Shown here: in pieces, positions 54,699 through 63,260 of the stretch
Layout of the letters: the number at the start of each line of letters is the position of its first letter
How positions within the stretch are numbered: the first letter of the stretch is position 1
Assembly (NCBI RefSeq): GCF_029222905.1
Contig: NZ_JARHUE010000007.1
Coordinates: forward strand, 1-64,000
Reading direction: 5' to 3'
From: Neptuniibacter sp. CAU 1671
GTDB taxonomy: Bacteria; Pseudomonadota; Gammaproteobacteria; Pseudomonadales; Balneatricaceae
Length of the DNA: 64,000 nucleotides
Notes under the pieces: generated by a model
What the model was told of the DNA's origin: nothing
What the model saw: the letters and a program-made list of their open reading frames with translations, nothing else
Database searches by the model: none
Position numbers and translations under genes: made by a program

Positions 54699-54712
54699 AT
54701 TGAGCAGATAGA

Positions 54713-54964
54713 TCAGCCTGACTCATCCAGCACACTGAACGACAGAAAAGTCGTAAACAACACCACAGCAATCCCAAAAGCTGGCGCAGGAAACAAGGCA
54801 ACCGAAATCAGCGCAGACAACCAGAGATGACAGACACGTACCCAGCGCGCCTGTTGCAGGCGGCGATGAATCTCAGTGGATGATTTAAAGTTGCCGCTGG
54901 TCCGGGATGACTGCCGAACTGGTGGCAGGGCTCGACACAAAAAAAGCAGTAGATAACGCAGCAC
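54713..54964 (-). CDS. Small membrane protein, unknown
   Basis: 83 residues. A basic N-terminal part (RYLLLFLCRALPPVRQSSRT..EIHRRLQQARWVRVC) and a hydrophobic C-terminal hairpin (LWLSALISVALFPAPAFGIAVVLFTTFL). The GTG start at 54962-54964 is supported by AGGAGGT 6 nt upstream, one of the best ribosome binding sites here, which argues that it is real. No family recognised. It lies just downstream of the ATP-NAD kinase-like gene on the same strand. Confidence 0.65.
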   Translation of the reverse strand: MLRYLLLFLCRALPPVRQSSRTSGNFKSSTEIHRRLQQARWVRVCHLWLSALISVALFPAPAFGIAVVLFTTFLSFSVLDESG

Positions 54965-55010
54965 AAAGCACCTCCTGATATGAAGTGACTTTGTTCAGCA
55001 TAGTCAAGGC

Positions 55011-56123
55011 TCAGTAATCGGCTACCCGATAGAGCACAGCATCGTGATATCCGGTAATAACCGGTATCACGCCCGCCAGCATTCGGTTCACCTCCGGATC
55101 ACCGGAATCAACGATCAGAGGCCGCCCTTCCAGCGCTAAAAGCTTGGTTTTACTGGCGATCACATGAATATTCTGACGCCCCAGCCTGCGCAACAGCTCA
55201 GGAGAGAGCTGCTGATTGCCCCGTCCGATAATATGTCCCTGACCTCCGATAAGCGTAATCACCAGCGCACAGGGCTGATTTTCCGTCAGTTCAAGCAGCT
55301 GGTCTGCGGTACAGTCTGCGGCCAGAAGCGCTCCATCTTTGATCAGATCCACACCCAGCAGGGTATTAGGTAAGCCTATCTGCTCCATCACCGCCGCAAC
55401 GGTTGAGCCAGACCCCATGATGTAGCAGGTATCAGGGTCCATTCGTTCGATGATATCCGCAGCGATGTCATCCAATACCAGCACTTCGTCTTCACGGCCG
55501 CTGTTTTTCACATGCTGCAGGTAACGATGCTCAGCCGGTACCCTCATCTCGCCATAAAAACGCGCTCGGACCTGGCCCTGCCGAAAAGCCGCTTCATCAA
55601 GGTCCCGCACCTCCTGTGCTTCAAGCGTCACCAGCTCTCCCCGAACCAGCATAGCCACCAGCTCGCCTGCCGCTTTTGGCGTCAGAGCATAGACGCCGGA
55701 ATGAATTTTCACCCCGGCAGGAATACCGAGTACCGGCACCCCATCTGGCAATACATCGCAGATATCCCGTGCGGTGCCATCACCGCCGGCAAACAGAATC
55801 AGATCCACGCCTGATTTATGCAGATCAAGTACCGCATGTACAGTGTCTTCAGCAGACGTATTCCCCTGGCGGATACTGCCCAGTACGACCGGCTTAAAAC
55901 CCGCCTCAAGCGCAACATCAGCGCCCATCTCACCCGGATAGGTGACAATCTCCAACGGCAGACCCTTGAGCATCTCCAGTGCCTGCAACGTTCTGATGCC
56001 CGCTTTAGGTTCAGCGCCCAGCGCGAGTGCCTGCCTGGCGGTATCCGCACCATCACTGCCTTTAAGGGCAACACTGCCCCCTAATCCCGCCAGCGGGTTA
56101 ATAATCAGGCCCAGGCGAAACAT
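55011..56123 (-). CDS. ATP-NAD kinase-like protein (AcoX-type)
   Basis: 370 residues from MFRLGLIINPLAGLGGSVALKG. LILFAGGDGTARDICDVL near 101 is the GGDG nucleotide motif, GIPAGVKIHSGVYALTP and GGQGHIIGRGNQQLSPELLR are typical of the larger ATP-NAD kinase/AcoX proteins rather than NadK. True NAD kinase is encoded separately at 44194-45075, so this paralogue probably has another substrate. The ATG at 56121-56123 lies 1 bp after the PilZ gene stop. Confidence 0.85.
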   Translation of the reverse strand: MFRLGLIINPLAGLGGSVALKGSDGADTARQALALGAEPKAGIRTLQALEMLKGLPLEIVTYPGEMGADVALEAGFKPVVLGSIRQGNTSAEDTVHAVLDLHKSGVDLILFAGGDGTARDICDVLPDGVPVLGIPAGVKIHSGVYALTPKAAGELVAMLVRGELVTLEAQEVRDLDEAAFRQGQVRARFYGEMRVPAEHRYLQHVKNSGREDEVLVLDDIAADIIERMDPDTCYIMGSGSTVAAVMEQIGLPNTLLGVDLIKDGALLAADCTADQLLELTENQPCALVITLIGGQGHIIGRGNQQLSPELLRRLGRQNIHVIASKTKLLALEGRPLIVDSGDPEVNRMLAGVIPVITGYHDAVLYRVADY

Positions 56124-56124
56124 C

Positions 56125-56838
56125 TTAATTCGACTCCGAACTGAGGATCTCGATGTGTCCCGTTTCAATTAAAAACTGCTGGTACACAAACGCGGTAAGG
56201 ATCAGACGGACATCTTCATCCAGATCCTCAAATTCAAGACCGTGCGAAACCACGCTGGAAAGGCTGCCAGCCTGAGGCTGAACACTGCGGATGCGGGCCG
56301 AAACCAGCACCACCTGATCATTGTCTGCCACACGCAGGCGCAGGGTCAGCAACACCTTATCATTCACCTTGCCCAGTGCCATGGGTGTCTGGATACAGCC
56401 CCCCTGAATACTCAGATCGGTGCAATAGGCTGTCACCGGCCAATGACCGGATATCTGCATCTGATCTTCATAGGGATCAACCGAGAGCACCAGATTAACC
56501 GGAACCCGGGTATGGCGTCGCAGACGTCTGACTTCCACCTGCTGCGGGTACTCAAGATGCCAGTAACCATAGGGCTGGGCGGCAATTTTCAGCAACCGGG
56601 TACTGAAAGCCACAATAAAGTTACCGGTGATGAGCTTGGCGGTGAGACGCGCGCCTTCATTTAAAGCAAGACCGGAACGTGGAGCGGCCACAATCAGACT
56701 AGAGCCTTCATGCAAGCCAATCAGCACGGTTTGATAACGCCCGCTGGGCGTCCGGCTTTCCAACTGAACTCTGGCACCTGGACTGGGATCCAGTTCAGCC
56801 AGTGTTCGAACAGCCTGTTGGGTTAAGCTCTGCGGCAT
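56125..56838 (-). CDS. PilZ-domain c-di-GMP-binding protein (YcgR-like)
   Basis: 237 residues. N-terminal YcgR-like domain (about 15-105) with RVQLESRTPSGRYQTVLIGLHEG, then PilZ with the c-di-GMP motif RRLRRHTRVPV (RxxxR at about 107-111) and DLSIQGG (D/NxSxxG). It would read c-di-GMP made by enzymes like the two cyclases in this window. The target is unknown. Cotranscribed with the kinase-like gene. Confidence 0.88.
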   Translation of the reverse strand: MPQSLTQQAVRTLAELDPSPGARVQLESRTPSGRYQTVLIGLHEGSSLIVAAPRSGLALNEGARLTAKLITGNFIVAFSTRLLKIAAQPYGYWHLEYPQQVEVRRLRRHTRVPVNLVLSVDPYEDQMQISGHWPVTAYCTDLSIQGGCIQTPMALGKVNDKVLLTLRLRVADNDQVVLVSARIRSVQPQAGSLSSVVSHGLEFEDLDEDVRLILTAFVYQQFLIETGHIEILSSESN

Positions 56839-56876
56839 CCGGTTTAACTATCCTGTGTTTAATAAAGGGTGAGAGC

Positions 56877-58022
56877 TTACGGTAAATCGCGCTGGCTCGC
56901 GAGTGCAAAGCCAAGCGCCCGGCAGAACCCAGCCTGCGGACCGGCTTCAACCCGAGTGGCAGCAAATTCGCGGCGGATACGATACTCACGCCGTAAACGA
57001 TCAAATTCCTGAGTCTGGGTAGCCGGATTTTCGAGCGATGCACGCAGCAGCTGATCGTCAACCCTAGGGTCATATACAGAGCGCATAAGCTGTGACGGTG
57101 ACATCTGCGTTGCATCCAAGGCAGCCGTACTCTGCGCGGGCAGATAATCCTGCAGTGTTGTTTGTACTGGCTGCCGTAAGAATTGAGCCAGTGCAGAAAA
57201 CACCATAAAACTGCCCCGGATCTTGCCGTCCAGACTGTAGCCGGCAATGTGCGGAGAGATCAGTGCACAACGCTCAGCAAGTTCTCTGCTGACCGCAGGT
57301 TCATGCTCCCAGACATCCAACACTACCTGCAGATCATCACGCTGCTGTAACAGCTCCAGCAGCGCCTGATTATCAATCACCGGACCCCTGCCGGCATTTA
57401 GAAGGACAGCACCAGGCTTAAGCTGCTCAAGACGCTCAGCATTCAGCAGGTGATGAGTTGGGTGCGGACCCGTCCGTGCCAGTGGTGTATGCAAACAGAG
57501 GATATCTGCTTCAGCCAGCAGTTGATCAAGCTGCGTAAAGCCCGGTTCGGCTTGCGCCCGTGGCGGATCGTTCAGCAGTACCCGACAGCCCAGAAGACGC
57601 AACCGCTCAGCCAGACGCCCACCAACATTGCCTACACCCACCACACCCCAGGTTTTAGTCAGCGGATCAGATCCGGTCTGTTCCGCCAGCGTGAATACAG
57701 CACTGAGGACATAGTCGACCACTGCATCCGCGTTACAGCCAGGCGCACTGGCATATTGAATACCGGCCTGATTCAGGTAGGCCAGATCCAGGTGATCTGT
57801 ACCAATGGTGGCGGTGCCGACAAATCTGACCTGAGATCCAGCCAGCAGATCAGCATCAACGCAAGTTACGGACCGCACCAGCAACGCATCAATACCTTCC
57901 AGGTCTGACGCTGAAAGGTTTCGACCGGGACGCAGACAGACTTCGCCCAAAGCTGCGCACATCTCTTTGATCAGCGGCATGTTTTCATCTGCCAGAATAC
58001 GTATGGGTGTGTTCTTGCTCAT
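56877..58022 (-). CDS. pdxB: 4-Phosphoerythronate dehydrogenase
   Basis: 381 residues. Second step of pyridoxal 5'-phosphate synthesis by the DXP-dependent route. IRILADENMPLIKEMCAALG start, VGTATIGTDHLDLAYL, NAD-binding WGVVGVGNVGGRLAERL, catalytic ISPHIAGYSLDGKIRG with the active histidine, and the PdxB-specific C-terminal dimerisation domain. Complete. Diverges from the WGR-like gene. Confidence 0.96.
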   Translation of the reverse strand: MSKNTPIRILADENMPLIKEMCAALGEVCLRPGRNLSASDLEGIDALLVRSVTCVDADLLAGSQVRFVGTATIGTDHLDLAYLNQAGIQYASAPGCNADAVVDYVLSAVFTLAEQTGSDPLTKTWGVVGVGNVGGRLAERLRLLGCRVLLNDPPRAQAEPGFTQLDQLLAEADILCLHTPLARTGPHPTHHLLNAERLEQLKPGAVLLNAGRGPVIDNQALLELLQQRDDLQVVLDVWEHEPAVSRELAERCALISPHIAGYSLDGKIRGSFMVFSALAQFLRQPVQTTLQDYLPAQSTAALDATQMSPSQLMRSVYDPRVDDQLLRASLENPATQTQEFDRLRREYRIRREFAATRVEAGPQAGFCRALGFALASQRDLP

Positions 58023-58093
58023 TGTGGCCTTTACAAATTACTCATCTTGAGGCTCAATGCGCCCCCACTCTAGGTTTATATCTCTGATCCGCA

Positions 58094-58348
58094 ATGATCT
58101 ACCGCTGGCGCAAACAGACTGCTTACCTGCATACCTGGGTCTATCAGGACCTGATGGGTGACTGGATTATAACCCGCAGCTGGGGTGACACCGTCACCGA
58201 AAAAAGCACTGTTAAGCATCAGGTTATGCCCTCTTTCCACGACGCTCGTCAGGCACTGAAGCGCACTGCCCGCTACTGCCGTCGCCAAGGTTACCAACCC
58301 TGTTCCAAAGACGAAACACAACTGGGTTTCAATTTTCCCGATAAATGA
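58094..58348 (+). CDS. WGR-domain-like small protein
   Basis: 84 residues. MIYRWRKQTAYLHTWVYQDLM then GDWIITRSWGD and ARQALKRTARYCRRQGY resemble WGR-domain proteins (Trp-Gly-Arg motif; here WGD). WGR domains bind nucleic acids in PARPs and are found as stand-alone bacterial proteins of unknown role. The ATG at 58094 has no clear ribosome binding site. An 81-codon antisense frame overlaps it but lacks similarity to anything. Confidence 0.65.
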   Translation: MIYRWRKQTAYLHTWVYQDLMGDWIITRSWGDTVTEKSTVKHQVMPSFHDARQALKRTARYCRRQGYQPCSKDETQLGFNFPDK

Positions 58349-58478
58349 GGATCTACCTCAACTTTTCAAACAATTAGCCGACCACCTCATTTACACCTCC
58401 GGGGTTGGTGGTATATATACCTAAGTGGCTACAAAGAGAGCTACGTATAAAGATAACGATAAAAAAGTAGAGAACACT

Positions 58479-60137
58479 ATGAAAGAGAGTATTCCGGGCC
58501 TGTACTCGAAAAATTTCTTCCCGTCGATTGTGGTAGCGGCCATTGCTACCGGTGTGAGCTATAGCCTCAGTGACGATTTGCGGCTTACCGCGCTTGTGCT
58601 CATCAGTACCCTGTTAGCAGGCGGGGTCACACTGTTAATCCTCAGAGCATCTCTGTTTTCAGTGATGCAACATGATTTTACTCAATTAAACGCAGGTAAC
58701 ATCCGGTCACTTAAACTGATGGATAAGGTCCTCTCTGGCCTGATCACTCAGCACAAGGACCATCACATTACCGGCGCCAAACTGGCAAACAGCTCCAATG
58801 CCAACGCCATTGCCGCTGCCGAAGTATCTTTCACTGCGGACAAACTGAAAAGCAAACTTGATAATCAGGTCAACGAAGTCTCGCAGATTGCTCAGAATTC
58901 AGAGCAGATGATGGTGACCGTGACCCAATCAGCCGAACAAGCCAAAATTGCTGCTGAAAATGCGATCCAGGCTAAAGATACTGCCAGTATGGGCCAGACG
59001 GGCCTTACTCAGGCGATGCAGGACATTCGTGAGCTGAACTCCCAGGCTGCTGAAACCCTCACCTTGATTGAGCAGCTGAACGCCAAGTCTCAAAAAATTC
59101 AGGATGTCACCAAAGTAATCGAAGAGATCGCTGAGCAAACCAACCTGCTGGCGCTTAACGCAGCGATTGAGGCCGCCCGTGCTGGCGATCACGGTCGCGG
59201 TTTTGCCGTTGTAGCAGATGAAGTACGTCAGCTCGCATCCCGAACTGCCAGCGCCACCGGTGAAGTCGAAACCATTGTCGATGAGATCCGTAGTGAAACC
59301 GAACAGGTTGTCAGCCGGATACACACCCTGACCCGCAATGTTGAAAATGGCACTGAAGCGATGGAAACAATCAGCGGACAGTTGGGCGGTATCGCCAATC
59401 AGTCCGCAATCGTGGAAGAACAGATTTCAACGATTGCTGAAGGTGCCCAGGCCAACCGTTATAACCTGGAAGTGATCTCCAGCTCACTGACCCGCGTCGG
59501 TCACGAGCTTGAAGAAAGTGATCATGAAGTGCAGCACCTTGCGCAACAGGCTGCAGCCCTGATGGAAGCGGCCGAGAAATCCAACGCGATTCTGGCCAGT
59601 GGTAGCAGTGAAAGCTATCACAAAAAATTCTATGCCCTCGCCCGCTCAACCGCGGACAAAGTCAGTGCCGCCTTTGAACAAGCGATCAAAACGGGGCAGA
59701 TCAGCGAGTCTGACCTGTTTGACCGTAATTATATTCCGATCAATGGCACCAACCCACAGAAATACCATACCCGTTACGATACGCTGACCGATAAGCTTCT
59801 GCCGAGTCTGCAGGAACCCGCACTCAGTGCTGATCAGTCGATGGTATACGCCATTGTCACCGACCCGAATGGCTATGTACCGACACACAACAATCAGTTT
59901 GCCAAACCGCCGACCGGTGATCCGCAGATTGACCTGGTTCAGAGCCGTAGCAAGCGTTTGTTTAATGACCGGACCGGTGCCCGCTGTGGTTGCCACACAG
60001 ACACCATGCTGCTGCAGACCTACAAACGGGATACCGGTGAAATCATGCACGACCTGTCCGTGCCTATTTTCGTCAACAACCGTCACTGGGGTGGCCTGCG
60101 CATTGGTTACTGGCCAAATAAAGGTCTGGACGCCTGA
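58479..60137 (+). CDS. Methyl-accepting chemotaxis protein with C-terminal Cache-like sensor
   Basis: 552 residues from [15 protein letters not shown]. Two adjacent transmembrane helices ([18 protein letters not shown] and [22 protein letters not shown]) with almost no periplasmic loop, then the methylation helices and signalling hairpin [21 protein letters not shown] (near 225), and a C-terminal domain (about 385-552) with [35 protein letters not shown] and [11 protein letters not shown]. The sensor is thus cytoplasmic and after the signalling domain. It also holds an odd RCGCHTD motif. A longer GTG start (58425) is possible but less likely. Confidence 0.88.
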   Translation: MKESIPGLYSKNFFPSIVVAAIATGVSYSLSDDLRLTALVLISTLLAGGVTLLILRASLFSVMQHDFTQLNAGNIRSLKLMDKVLSGLITQHKDHHITGAKLANSSNANAIAAAEVSFTADKLKSKLDNQVNEVSQIAQNSEQMMVTVTQSAEQAKIAAENAIQAKDTASMGQTGLTQAMQDIRELNSQAAETLTLIEQLNAKSQKIQDVTKVIEEIAEQTNLLALNAAIEAARAGDHGRGFAVVADEVRQLASRTASATGEVETIVDEIRSETEQVVSRIHTLTRNVENGTEAMETISGQLGGIANQSAIVEEQISTIAEGAQANRYNLEVISSSLTRVGHELEESDHEVQHLAQQAAALMEAAEKSNAILASGSSESYHKKFYALARSTADKVSAAFEQAIKTGQISESDLFDRNYIPINGTNPQKYHTRYDTLTDKLLPSLQEPALSADQSMVYAIVTDPNGYVPTHNNQFAKPPTGDPQIDLVQSRSKRLFNDRTGARCGCHTDTMLLQTYKRDTGEIMHDLSVPIFVNNRHWGGLRIGYWPNKGLDA

Positions 60138-60151
60138 TCTTTCATCTTCAA

Positions 60152-60343
60152 TTAAGCCACCTCGGGTGGCTTTTTTTTGAGGTAAAAAAAACCGCGCCAT
60201 AGGCGCGGAGAACGGAGGTACTTGAGCTTGTGACGTGCCCGGGCAAAACTGCCAATCACCCTGCACCGCCGCCGGTGGTGAGCAAACCAACCGGCAACTG
60301 ATCCCATTATATACGAATAATAATGATTCGCAATACGATTCAT
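60152..60343 (-). CDS. Basic small ORF running through an intrinsic terminator (arfA-like arrangement)
   Basis: The minus strand has AAAAAGGAATTTAA then ATG (60341-60343), encoding a 63-codon protein beginning MNRIANHYYSYIMG, with an RRR cluster at 24-26 and many Arg/Lys (10 R and 5 K). After codon 43 comes a perfect terminator (60184-60208), so a terminated transcript would end in frame near codon 53 with no stop codon. The TAA at 60152-60154 lies inside the neighbouring convergent terminator. In E. coli arfA the same design makes non-stop mRNA whose product is destroyed by tmRNA unless tmRNA fails. I see no sequence match to ArfA. It could also be a spurious frame over a small RNA. Confidence 0.5.
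   Translation of the reverse strand: MNRIANHYYSYIMGSVAGWFAHHRRRCRVIGSFARARHKLKYLRSPRLWRGFFYLKKKPPEVA
60153..60178 (+). terminator. Intrinsic terminator of the chemoreceptor gene
   Basis: AAGCCACC-TC-GGGTGGCTTTTTTTT, 16 nt after the stop codon. Confidence 0.92.
60184..60208 (-). terminator. Minus-strand intrinsic terminator inside the basic small ORF
   Basis: On the minus strand CCGCGCC-TAT-GGCGCGG is a perfect 7-bp GC stem followed by eight T (60191-60184). No other minus-strand gene ends here, so it implies a short minus-strand transcript beginning upstream of 60343. Confidence 0.88.
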
Positions 60344-60436
60344 TTAAATTCCTTTTTGCGTTATCCACGTGCGACAATATGTCACTTCTAACCGCCGACA
60401 CCGGTTCTTAAAATATCCGCATACTCAGAGGCAGAG

Positions 60437-60901
60437 ATGGATAAAGCCCGCCAACTAAAAACGTTGCTCAGTCTGGTGATCATTGCGCTGGGGGTATTAA
60501 TCCTGGTGATGCTCGGCGAACACTTCAGGTCAGACCCAGCGAAAACCCTGAACTCTGATCCTGAGTGCGATATCAGTCAAAACGTCTGCAGTGCACAGAA
60601 CCGCACCCGAAACGTTCAGTTAGCGATTGTGACACGTCCTGTCGCCTCTATGGTGCCGCTGACGTTTGAAGTTACCCTGACTGATATTCAGGCCGATCAG
60701 GTGATTGTCGACCTGCAAGGTGTTGAGATGTACATGGGTCTGCACCGCGTTGAACTGACGCCCTCAGACGACGGCCAACACTGGCGCGGCACACTTACGC
60801 TGGCACTCTGTACCTCTGGCGAAATGCGCTGGCAGGCAGTAGTGCAAGCCCGGCAAGGACAAAAAGAAACACTGGCCAGTTTTGCGTTCAGTGCGAGGTG
60901 A
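60437..60901 (+). CDS. Hypothetical membrane-anchored protein of the copper-chaperone operon
   Basis: 154 residues. One N-terminal transmembrane helix (LLSLVIIALGVLILVMLG), then a periplasmic domain with two early cysteines (PECDISQNVC) and a beta-sandwich pattern (PLTFEVTLTDIQADQVIVDLQGVEMYMGLHRVELTPS). The MYMG..H run in the middle could bind copper (Met/His). A FixH- or CopC-like role in delivering copper is plausible, not proven. Its stop overlaps the region just before the Sco gene. Confidence 0.75.
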   Translation: MDKARQLKTLLSLVIIALGVLILVMLGEHFRSDPAKTLNSDPECDISQNVCSAQNRTRNVQLAIVTRPVASMVPLTFEVTLTDIQADQVIVDLQGVEMYMGLHRVELTPSDDGQHWRGTLTLALCTSGEMRWQAVVQARQGQKETLASFAFSAR

Positions 60902-60903
60902 AT

Positions 60904-61494
60904 ATGCACACATTAAGAAACCTGCTGATCTTAACCACGCTGATGTTGATGGGTGTCGCAGTGGCTTTTTATTTCCGCCCCCAGCCTGTCGAACAACGCC
61001 TGGCCATGGGTGACAAACTGGGCGGAGATTTCACCCTGGTTTCCAGCGAAGGCCCTCTCTCCCTGAGTGATTTCAAGGGCAAGGTGCTGATGTTCTACAT
61101 TGGTTATGCTTCCTGCCCGGATGTCTGCCCAACAGCACTGGCAGTGGCCGCACAAGCCATTGCCCGCCTACCTGCCGCAGAGCAACCGCAGGTCACCGGT
61201 CTTTTCATCAGTGTCGACCCCGAGCGGGATAGCCCTGAAAAGCTGGCCAGTTATGCCCGGTTTTTTCACCCGAATTTCAGAGGCGCCACCGGCAGCAAAG
61301 CGCAAATTGATCAGGTCGTCAGACAATACGGTGCTTACTACCAGATCAGCAAACTTGAAAACTCCGCCATGGACTATGCCGTTGATCACTCATCAAGACT
61401 CTATCTGATTGACACCAACGGTACTCTCATCGCTGCCCTGCCCCATACCGTCTCTCCGGATGAGCTGGCCGACAGGATTGAATCTCTCTTATAG
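60904..61494 (+). CDS. SCO1/SenC-family copper chaperone
   Basis: 196 residues from MHTLRNLL (ATG 60904 with GAGG correctly spaced; a GTG at 60898 would add two residues). N-terminal transmembrane anchor, thioredoxin-like domain with the copper ligands CPDVCP near 64-69 and the histidine in DHSSRLYLID near 162. Inserts copper into the CuA site of cytochrome c oxidase in the periplasm. Second of three genes in the operon. Confidence 0.93.
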   Translation: MHTLRNLLILTTLMLMGVAVAFYFRPQPVEQRLAMGDKLGGDFTLVSSEGPLSLSDFKGKVLMFYIGYASCPDVCPTALAVAAQAIARLPAAEQPQVTGLFISVDPERDSPEKLASYARFFHPNFRGATGSKAQIDQVVRQYGAYYQISKLENSAMDYAVDHSSRLYLIDTNGTLIAALPHTVSPDELADRIESLL

Positions 61495-61503
61495 GAAGCG
61501 ATT

Positions 61504-61971
61504 ATGCGTTTAGCAATCAACAGGCTGGTACTTTCAACATCTCTTCTGCTTGGTACACTCACGCCAGCATGGGCTGATTCAGCGATCATCATTGAGGATG
61601 CCTTTGTCCGCGCCACACCACCGGGACAGAGCAACAGTGCGGCGTTTATGCGCCTGAAAAACAGCAGCGACCAGGCAGTAAATCTGACAACCGCCGCGTC
61701 TGATGTCGCTGACAAGGTCGAGCTGCATGGCCACCAGCATGATAACGGCGTGATGCGCATGCGACAGATGATGTCCATCACACTGCCCCCACAGACCACA
61801 ACCGCATTAGAGCCCGGTGGGTTGCACATCATGCTGCTGGGTTTACACTCGCCTCTGGTGGCAGGTGAGCAGATTGAACTCAACCTCAGCTTTTCCAATG
61901 GCGAAACTCAGACGGTGACACTGCCGATTCAGATGCCCGGTGGGCATGGCGCAGGCCACCAGCATCACTGA
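61504..61971 (+). CDS. Copper chaperone PCu(A)C
   Basis: 155 residues. Signal peptide (LVLSTSLLLGTLTPAWA), then the PCuAC cupredoxin-like domain with DAFVRATPPGQSNSAAFM, VELHGHQHDNGVMRMRQM and LEPGGLHIMLLGL containing the H/M copper ligands, and a His-rich tail HGAGHQHH. It passes Cu(I) to the oxidase with the Sco protein. AGGAAG precedes the ATG. Confidence 0.93.
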   Translation: MRLAINRLVLSTSLLLGTLTPAWADSAIIIEDAFVRATPPGQSNSAAFMRLKNSSDQAVNLTTAASDVADKVELHGHQHDNGVMRMRQMMSITLPPQTTTALEPGGLHIMLLGLHSPLVAGEQIELNLSFSNGETQTVTLPIQMPGGHGAGHQHH

Positions 61972-61972
61972 G

Positions 61973-62518
61973 CTATAAACAAAACTCTTCAGCCTTGGGA
62001 AAGGCCCGTCCCTGCTGCTGGCACAAAGCTGTAACCAGTGCCTGCAGCCGGTCAGGCAGGCCCTTTTCCAGCAGGCTATGGATCCGATTATGAACATGCT
62101 GTCTGAAGCTGTCGCTGGGACCAAAGCCGCCGCCAATATTATCCGCGCTGAAGTTGAAGCTGCGACCAGCAGCCACCGTCAACAACCACTCATAGGCCTG
62201 AGGGGTCACTTCAACCCGTTCGAATTCAGCCTGCTCCTGAGCGGTACGGCCATCCGGTTTATACCAGTAACCATAATCCGGCAGTAAACGCCGTTGCTCG
62301 CCCGCCACACACCAATGCGCAATCTCATGCAGGGCGCTGGCATAAAAACCGTGCGCAAAGATGATTCGATGATGGGGATGCTGTTCGTCTGCAGGCAGAT
62401 AGACCGGTTCATCCGTGCCTTTCACCAGAACGGTATTCAGGGAGTCTTTGAACAAGCCATTGAAGAGGTCGATCAGACCAGCCAGCTCCGCAGCCGAATC
62501 ACTTAAACTGAAAGGCAT
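61973..62518 (-). CDS. epmC: Elongation factor P hydroxylase EpmC
   Basis: 181 residues. DEPVYLPADEQHPHHRIIFAHGFYASALHEIAHWC and GYWYKPDGRTAQEQAEFE (cited in parts) match E. coli EpmC/YfcM. The HEIAHW segment near 65 holds the iron ligands. It hydroxylates the lysylated Lys34 of EF-P. epmA and epmB are not in this window. The convergent PCuAC stop is 1 bp away. Confidence 0.92.
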   Translation of the reverse strand: MPFSLSDSAAELAGLIDLFNGLFKDSLNTVLVKGTDEPVYLPADEQHPHHRIIFAHGFYASALHEIAHWCVAGEQRRLLPDYGYWYKPDGRTAQEQAEFERVEVTPQAYEWLLTVAAGRSFNFSADNIGGGFGPSDSFRQHVHNRIHSLLEKGLPDRLQALVTALCQQQGRAFPKAEEFCL

Positions 62519-62524
62519 GGCACT

Positions 62525-63184
62525 CTACTCTGCAAAACGCTGCCAGCGCTTGCCGTTCAACCACCAGCTGTCACCTGACAGACGGTCCATACGCAACGCC
62601 ACATACCCTTTTTTATCCTGATCAGCCCGCAAAACACTGATCTCATAATCCCCCGCAGCAAGCACATTTGACTCTTCAAGCGGTATCCACTGCCCGGCTT
62701 GCGCCAACCAGCTTTCACCACTGATCTGATCATAACGCACCACCACCCAGTCACCCTGGGCAGAATAAGCCGAACTGATGCGGTAGGTACCCGACGCTGC
62801 AGGTTGCAGATCTGCCGCCAGACGGCTTAGTTGTTCCATCACCTCATTGAGCTGCGCTGTAGCGGATTCAGTTGGCACCGCTTCACCCTGAGCAGGTGCA
62901 TTGATGATCAGATCACGCACCGTCTGCACCTGCAACAACAACGCCTGCACCTGCTGCTGTAGTTCTCCATTCTGGGTTTTAAGCTGCAACAGGTATTCCT
63001 GCGCCTTACTGATACGCCCTGATAACTGGTCCAGTGCTTCACTCGATGGGGCAGTATTGGTCGCGGCTGTTGCAGGTTCAGGCCCGGGTGATACCGTTTC
63101 AGCCGCAGGTGCCGAGGGCTGCACACAGGATGCATTACAGCCGGTCAGAATCAGGCTGATCAGTAACAGTAAACGCAACTTCAT
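62525..63184 (-). CDS. Lipoprotein with coiled coil, unknown function
   Basis: 219 residues. Lipobox LILTGCNAS with acylated Cys16, a low-complexity Ala/Pro/Glu linker, a coiled coil (ALDQLSGRISKAQEYLLQLKTQNGELQQQVQALLL, residues about 50-90) and two similar C-terminal repeats (GDWVVVRYDQISGESWLAQAGQWIPL and KGYVALRMDRLSGDSWWLNGKRWQ), each about 50 residues. The repeats look like a small beta unit binding something outside the inner membrane. Six base pairs before epmC, so probably cotranscribed. Confidence 0.75.
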   Translation of the reverse strand: MKLRLLLLISLILTGCNASCVQPSAPAAETVSPGPEPATAATNTAPSSEALDQLSGRISKAQEYLLQLKTQNGELQQQVQALLLQVQTVRDLIINAPAQGEAVPTESATAQLNEVMEQLSRLAADLQPAASGTYRISSAYSAQGDWVVVRYDQISGESWLAQAGQWIPLEESNVLAAGDYEISVLRADQDKKGYVALRMDRLSGDSWWLNGKRWQRFAE

Positions 63185-63260
63185 GACAGGTTCCCAACGA
63201 AGTAGTAAAGGGCGTATTTAACCAGATCCCAGGTCGAACAGCGACCTTGAGTTGCTAACG

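Noticed and set aside
58410-58421. GGTATATATACC palindrome upstream of the chemoreceptor
   Set aside because: Short AT-rich palindromes are common by chance, and no promoter geometry supports it as an operator.
60314-60335. Fur-box-like GAATAATAATGATTC sequence
   Set aside because: It shares only one half with the 19-bp Fur consensus and lies inside the small basic ORF, not at a clear promoter.
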